From Acidobacteriota bacterium (lineage in GTDB: Bacteria; Acidobacteriota; Holophagae; Acanthopleuribacterales; Acanthopleuribacteraceae): DNA of 64,000 nt. Both the position numbers and the translations under genes were made by a program. Of the stretch, positions 61,104 to 64,000 are shown one piece after another. Below the pieces are notes generated by a model that saw only the letters and a list, made by a program, of their open reading frames with translations, was not told the origin of the DNA and ran no database searches. The DNA is taken from NCBI GenBank assembly GCA_020637335.1, contig JACJWC010000020.1, forward strand, positions 1-64,000, read 5' to 3'. Positions within the stretch are counted from its first letter, which is position 1, and each line of letters starts with the position of its first letter.

Positions 61104-62334
61104 AAAACGGCTCTCCCGAACGGTTCCCCAAGCCCCAAACCGTAAAACCGGCTGTTCCGGGCAAAAGTGAAACGTCGTCGATTCGCCCAACGAACCGACT
61201 GTTATTCTCGAAATACTCCCAGATCCCGGCGCGAATGGTGCCGTGGTGGGACCCGCGAATACTAACGACATTTTGTGAAAAAATCAAACCTTCAGTTGCA
61301 ATTCCGGTTTCTTTGAAAACGATACATCCGCCTTTTTTCTCGAAACTGAATTCCCGAGCGAGCGATTCATCCATGGCCAAAGCCACCAGGCTGCCTTGAA
61401 AGAAGCCTTGGCCATACAGATGAATCGCGGCATCACGCCCATTATCCAGAGCCCAATTCACGGCCGTAAAGCTGGAATTTTCAAAATCGATCTGGTCGTA
61501 AGTGGCTATTTGGGGTGCGAGGAAATGGCATTGTGACCCACCACTCTGACCACGGACTTCAATTCGATCTTTAGCAATAATCCACAAATCAGAGGCCTGA
61601 ATGGTCTCAGCACGGCATTGGTTGACCAGGAGAATGCGAAAACCGGAGGTCTCCAACGTACCTGTGAGTTGGACGGAGTCCCCAATCAAAACCACAGGAT
61701 CGGAAGACGCGAGTTCCTTTACATTCAACCGTTCAGGCAGGCCCATAACCCGCAGGTTGGGGAACATTTCTTTCAACGTCGTCAGCCATGCTTCGCTGCC
61801 CTGAGTATTGAGGTGTTGCGCAAGGCCCGAAAACGAAAAGGGCGTGATGTCCTTAGGTTCGGCAAGGCCGATCATGTTCTCGGGTGGGTTCCACCCCTGT
61901 TGAACGGAGGCATCAAACCAAATCGTCCCATCAATGGTGGCTTTGGGTCGCAAGGACATGTCTTTAACGGATTGGCTCAGGGTTAAGCGCGGCGAATCGG
62001 GAGCACGTGCACCGACCACCCAGCGTTTGTGCAAACGATGCGGCCCACAAATCCCTTCGGTCTCAACAATATAGGCCATTCCCAAAGGTAGAAATTGCCA
62101 ATTAAAGCCATTTTCCGGCTCAAATTCGAAAGCGCCAGTGCCGCCATTCGAGTAGGTTAGTGAACTTTGTGTGAACAGATTAAGCGCATTGTGGGTGTTC
62201 AACTGGGCCTGTTCCAACATGGCCCAATTTTGATTGACCCACTGGGTTTGACCCTGGCGGCGAACCAACATGAGGCTCATTACTGTGATCAGCAAAAGCA
62301 CGCCGAGAACGATGGCATAGGCAAACGCTCTCAC
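61078..62334 (-). CDS. Membrane-anchored pilus-operon protein, PilX/GspK position
   Basis: 418 residues starting at GTG 62334, which overlaps the stop of the pilin-like gene by 4 bp (GTGA). A single N-terminal membrane helix (AFAYAIVLGVLLLITVMSL) resembles PilX-type proteins, which lack a strong class III cleavage site. The large C-terminal part is probably periplasmic or extracellular and beta-rich, with repeated SVQLTGTLETSGFRILLV and VVSIRGSHHGTIRAGIW segments that suggest a beta-helix-like fold. Several cysteines (GICGPHR, NQCRAET, SQCHF, GGCIVF) could pair. I recognise no family. Its place between PilW-like and PilV-like genes fits a PilX/GspK-type component. Confidence 0.68.
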   Translation of the reverse strand: MRAFAYAIVLGVLLLITVMSLMLVRRQGQTQWVNQNWAMLEQAQLNTHNALNLFTQSSLTYSNGGTGAFEFEPENGFNWQFLPLGMAYIVETEGICGPHRLHKRWVVGARAPDSPRLTLSQSVKDMSLRPKATIDGTIWFDASVQQGWNPPENMIGLAEPKDITPFSFSGLAQHLNTQGSEAWLTTLKEMFPNLRVMGLPERLNVKELASSDPVVLIGDSVQLTGTLETSGFRILLVNQCRAETIQASDLWIIAKDRIEVRGQSGGSQCHFLAPQIATYDQIDFENSSFTAVNWALDNGRDAAIHLYGQGFFQGSLVALAMDESLAREFSFEKKGGCIVFKETGIATEGLIFSQNVVSIRGSHHGTIRAGIWEYFENNSRFVGRIDDVSLLPGTAGFTVWGLGNRSGEPFYALPTQTE

Positions 62335-62765
62335 GGTTTCACCACCGCAGATGCAGGCACCAGATAGGAAAACAAAAAATGTTCAGTGAAATTGCGTTGG
62401 GATAGGGAAAGCGAGATTTTCAGAACGCTGTTGGCGACTTGAACGGATTCCACCTGACAGCTCAGGTCCGGCAAGAACGCATCGCGATGATTGACTTGAA
62501 AACCCTGCGGGGAAAGTTGGACGGTTTGATCGGCGAGATCCTGAATCAAGACGGATTGGGGCGTCCATTCCAGGAGTTGGCTTTCTGCCAGGGTGTATTG
62601 CAAGGTCGCGTCCAACTTAAGTGCTTCCTGGCGTAAACTGGCGATTTGCTCAACCCGAATATTGCGTTCTGCCTCGAAGCGCAGGAGCAAGAAGGCCAGG
62701 CCGCTGACCACCAATCCCAAAAATAGCGCGGCCTGCATTTCCATCAAGGTGAACCCGTATCTCAT
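62331..62765 (-). CDS. PilW/GspJ-like minor pilin (prepilin)
   Basis: About 144 residues from ATG 62765, which forms an ATGA overlap with the preceding stop; the frame reaches 62837, but that would overlap the previous gene. The N terminus MRYGFTLMEMQAALFLGL is a textbook type IV prepilin: a short leader, glycine before the cleavage site, phenylalanine at +1, glutamate at +5, and a hydrophobic helix continuing GLAFLLLRF. Length and the DATLQYTLAESQLLEW region fit PilW/GspJ minor pilins. It would be processed by a PilD-type prepilin peptidase, which is not encoded in the window. Confidence 0.82.
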   Translation of the reverse strand: MRYGFTLMEMQAALFLGLVVSGLAFLLLRFEAERNIRVEQIASLRQEALKLDATLQYTLAESQLLEWTPQSVLIQDLADQTVQLSPQGFQVNHRDAFLPDLSCQVESVQVANSVLKISLSLSQRNFTEHFLFSYLVPASAVVKP

Positions 62766-63229
62766 CGCGCCAACTCCTGGCTGAATTCGCCTGAAATAAA
62801 CACCACCTTTTCCGGCTGAATATCGCTGAGTTCCCAATCGGCCAGCACATCGCCTTTATAGGCAAAGGTGAGCACACCATTGACTTCGAGCAGGAGGGTT
62901 TGGCGGTCATGACCGCTGACCATGCCGACATAGGTAATTGGAAATGGCGGTGCCATGGGCGGGGGGGCGACTTCGGGCGGCGCTTCAACTTCGGGTTGCG
63001 GCTTCAAATTGGGGAAAAACGGATTCACATTTAGGGTTGGAAATTCGGGAACTTGTTGTTGGGCCAGGATTTTGAGCCGTTCATCCATTTGGATATCCCA
63101 GCTCGCATCCACCTTTTGCGGTAAGGCTTCGTCCTTGGCCCGGGCCTGAAATTGGCCAAAGTTATAAAACCACACGGCGAGCGCGACCAAACTCAGGAGC
63201 GCGATCCGGACAGGGTTATCGATCTTCAC
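62762..63229 (-). CDS. PilP/GspC-like inner-membrane protein
   Basis: 155 residues. ATG 63229 overlaps the stop of the PilO-like gene by 4 bp. One N-terminal membrane helix (VRIALLSLVALAVWFYNFG) is followed by a charged stretch, a proline-rich linker (EAPPEVAPPPMAPPFP) and a small beta domain, ITYVGMVSGHDRQTLLLE to WELSDIQPEKVVF. The beta domain matches the HR-type domain of PilP/GspC, with a Y-x-G start and a final 'xxVxxxxVxF' strand. Such proteins link the inner-membrane PilN-PilO pair to the outer-membrane secretin. Gene order after the PilN- and PilO-like genes supports the call. Confidence 0.8.
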   Translation of the reverse strand: MKIDNPVRIALLSLVALAVWFYNFGQFQARAKDEALPQKVDASWDIQMDERLKILAQQQVPEFPTLNVNPFFPNLKPQPEVEAPPEVAPPPMAPPFPITYVGMVSGHDRQTLLLEVNGVLTFAYKGDVLADWELSDIQPEKVVFISGEFSQELAR

Positions 63230-63744
63230 GACCCCATCTCCTTCAACGCCAACACAATGCGGTTATCCAAATCATTGCCTTTAGGCGAGGCTTGCCATTC
63301 GATCAGGCGAATGGGCATAGGATGGGTTTCAAGGCCGTGCAAGAACGACAAAACGGACTCATAAGAACCCAGAACCTGAATCGATATGCGAACGATGCCT
63401 GGGTTCAAATCCACATCCATGCTTTGTAGGTTCAATTTGTTTTCTTTGACCCGGGTACCTATTTCGCGCAAGTACTCCTGATTTTGGACATAGGGCTGTA
63501 ATTTGGCCAGGTTCTGGTTGAGTTCCTCACGAAAAGTTTCATCGTAGGCTTCCAGGAGTTTGCGGTCCTCCAGTTTGCGCTGAACGTCCTGTTGGGCTTG
63601 TGCTTGTTTAAGCCATTCGGCGCGGACATGCAGGTAGCGTTGGATCGGAAGCAGCATGCCGAAATACAGCAAGCCGATCAAACCCAGAATCAGCAATCCC
63701 AGTTTCAATTGCGCGCGGCGAAGCACGTGAAAGGAGCCGATCAT
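63226..63744 (-). CDS. PilO-like pilus assembly protein
   Basis: 172 residues. ATG 63744 overlaps the upstream stop by 4 bp. One membrane helix (LGLLILGLIGLLYFGMLLPI) is followed by a coiled coil (about residues 40-95, rich in Q, K and E) and an alpha-beta ferredoxin-like domain: LNLQSMDVDLNPGIVRISIQ, then SYESVLSFLHGLETHPMPIR. This is the layout of PilO/GspM. PilO pairs with PilN in the inner membrane to form the alignment complex of type IV pili or type II secretion. Confidence 0.83.
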   Translation of the reverse strand: MIGSFHVLRRAQLKLGLLILGLIGLLYFGMLLPIQRYLHVRAEWLKQAQAQQDVQRKLEDRKLLEAYDETFREELNQNLAKLQPYVQNQEYLREIGTRVKENKLNLQSMDVDLNPGIVRISIQVLGSYESVLSFLHGLETHPMPIRLIEWQASPKGNDLDNRIVLALKEMGS

Positions 63745-64000
63745 GGAAAGGTCCCCTGCACCTTACCCAGAAATTGTTGGGTGCGATGTTTCATTTTGAA
63801 TTCTTCGAAGCTGACATTTTGTGTGCCGGGCACTTGCCGCACGAAATCGACGTAATCCAGGAGAAGTTGCAACTGCTCCCCTTCCAAGGTGATCGAAAAG
63901 GAGTCGTCCTGCCAACGAAAATCGGTCCACTTCAACCCAGCAGGTAGACCCGCGCTGAGTTGGGCAACGCGGTGGGCAACGGGTAAGTGACGCCGGGAAA
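63741..64000 (-). CDS. PilN/GspL-like protein, 3' part
   Basis: The frame is open to the window edge, so only about 85 C-terminal residues are seen. The visible part includes LPAGLKWTDFRWQDDSF and ITLEGEQLQLLLDYVDFVRQ, which fits the end of the ferredoxin-like domain of PilN (P-x-G-hxhxxhxxxxxxhxhxG). The stop overlaps the PilO-like start by 4 bp, and gene order N-O-P is the family norm. The rest of the gene, and probably PilM, lies outside the window. Confidence 0.72.
   Translation of the reverse strand, partial: SRRHLPVAHRVAQLSAGLPAGLKWTDFRWQDDSFSITLEGEQLQLLLDYVDFVRQVPGTQNVSFEEFKMKHRTQQFLGKVQGTFP

Overview
The window looks like a chromosomal segment of a Gram-negative bacterium with about 50% GC. 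A TPR-bearing Ser/Thr kinase lies head-to-head with an ECF sigma factor of the acidobacterial (TIGR02999-like) type. Together with large secreted proteases and PKD/CARDB/RHS surface proteins, this points to Acidobacteriota, perhaps the Holophagae/Acanthopleuribacter side. That assignment is an inference from gene content; no rRNA or tRNA is present to confirm it.

Layout. 1-1.2 kb: the 3' end of an EgtD-like histidine methyltransferase and a small membrane protein. 1.6-4.1 kb: an intact IS66 element with a perfect 8-bp target duplication. 4.15-4.5 kb: an ArsC/Spx-like protein. 4.65-20.8 kb (minus strand): RHS operon 1, made of a 2022-aa exported RHS shell protein (A1) followed by a ~3350-aa exported protein (B1) with 16 CARDB repeats, an RHS core and a C-terminal GIY-YIG-like domain. 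21.3-25.2 kb: an unknown cysteine-containing protein, the kinase and the sigma factor. 25.2-33 kb: an M36-type metalloprotease and an S8 subtilase, both exported and both with C-terminal EF-hand/dockerin-like segments, separated by decayed IS3-type elements. 33.1-38.7 kb: a mobile-element graveyard. It holds an intact IS200/REP-type transposase bracketed by mirrored palindromes, broken REP-associated transposases, a second frameshifted IS66 copy, a tandem array of IS66 ends and a chimeric ORF. 38.8-55.9 kb (minus strand): RHS operon 2, made of shell protein A2, then B2 (a different N-terminal adhesive region, an RHS core and a C-terminal PIN-like RNase domain), then two small overlapping AT-rich genes in the position expected for immunity proteins. 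56.4-56.9 kb: palindromic repeats, the last three on a 77-bp period. 56.9-64 kb (minus strand): a tightly overlapping operon that runs from PilN/PilO/PilP-like proteins through minor-pilin-like proteins to an OmpH/Skp-like protein, a lipoprotein and a PKD-repeat lipoprotein.

The main discovery candidate is the pair of paralogous two-gene RHS operons. The shell protein and RHS core are conserved. The N-terminal adhesive region of B, its C-terminal effector (GIY-YIG versus PIN) and the presence of immunity-like genes all differ. Sharp GC changes inside the second operon indicate recombination. Functional statements about toxicity and immunity are inferences from architecture.
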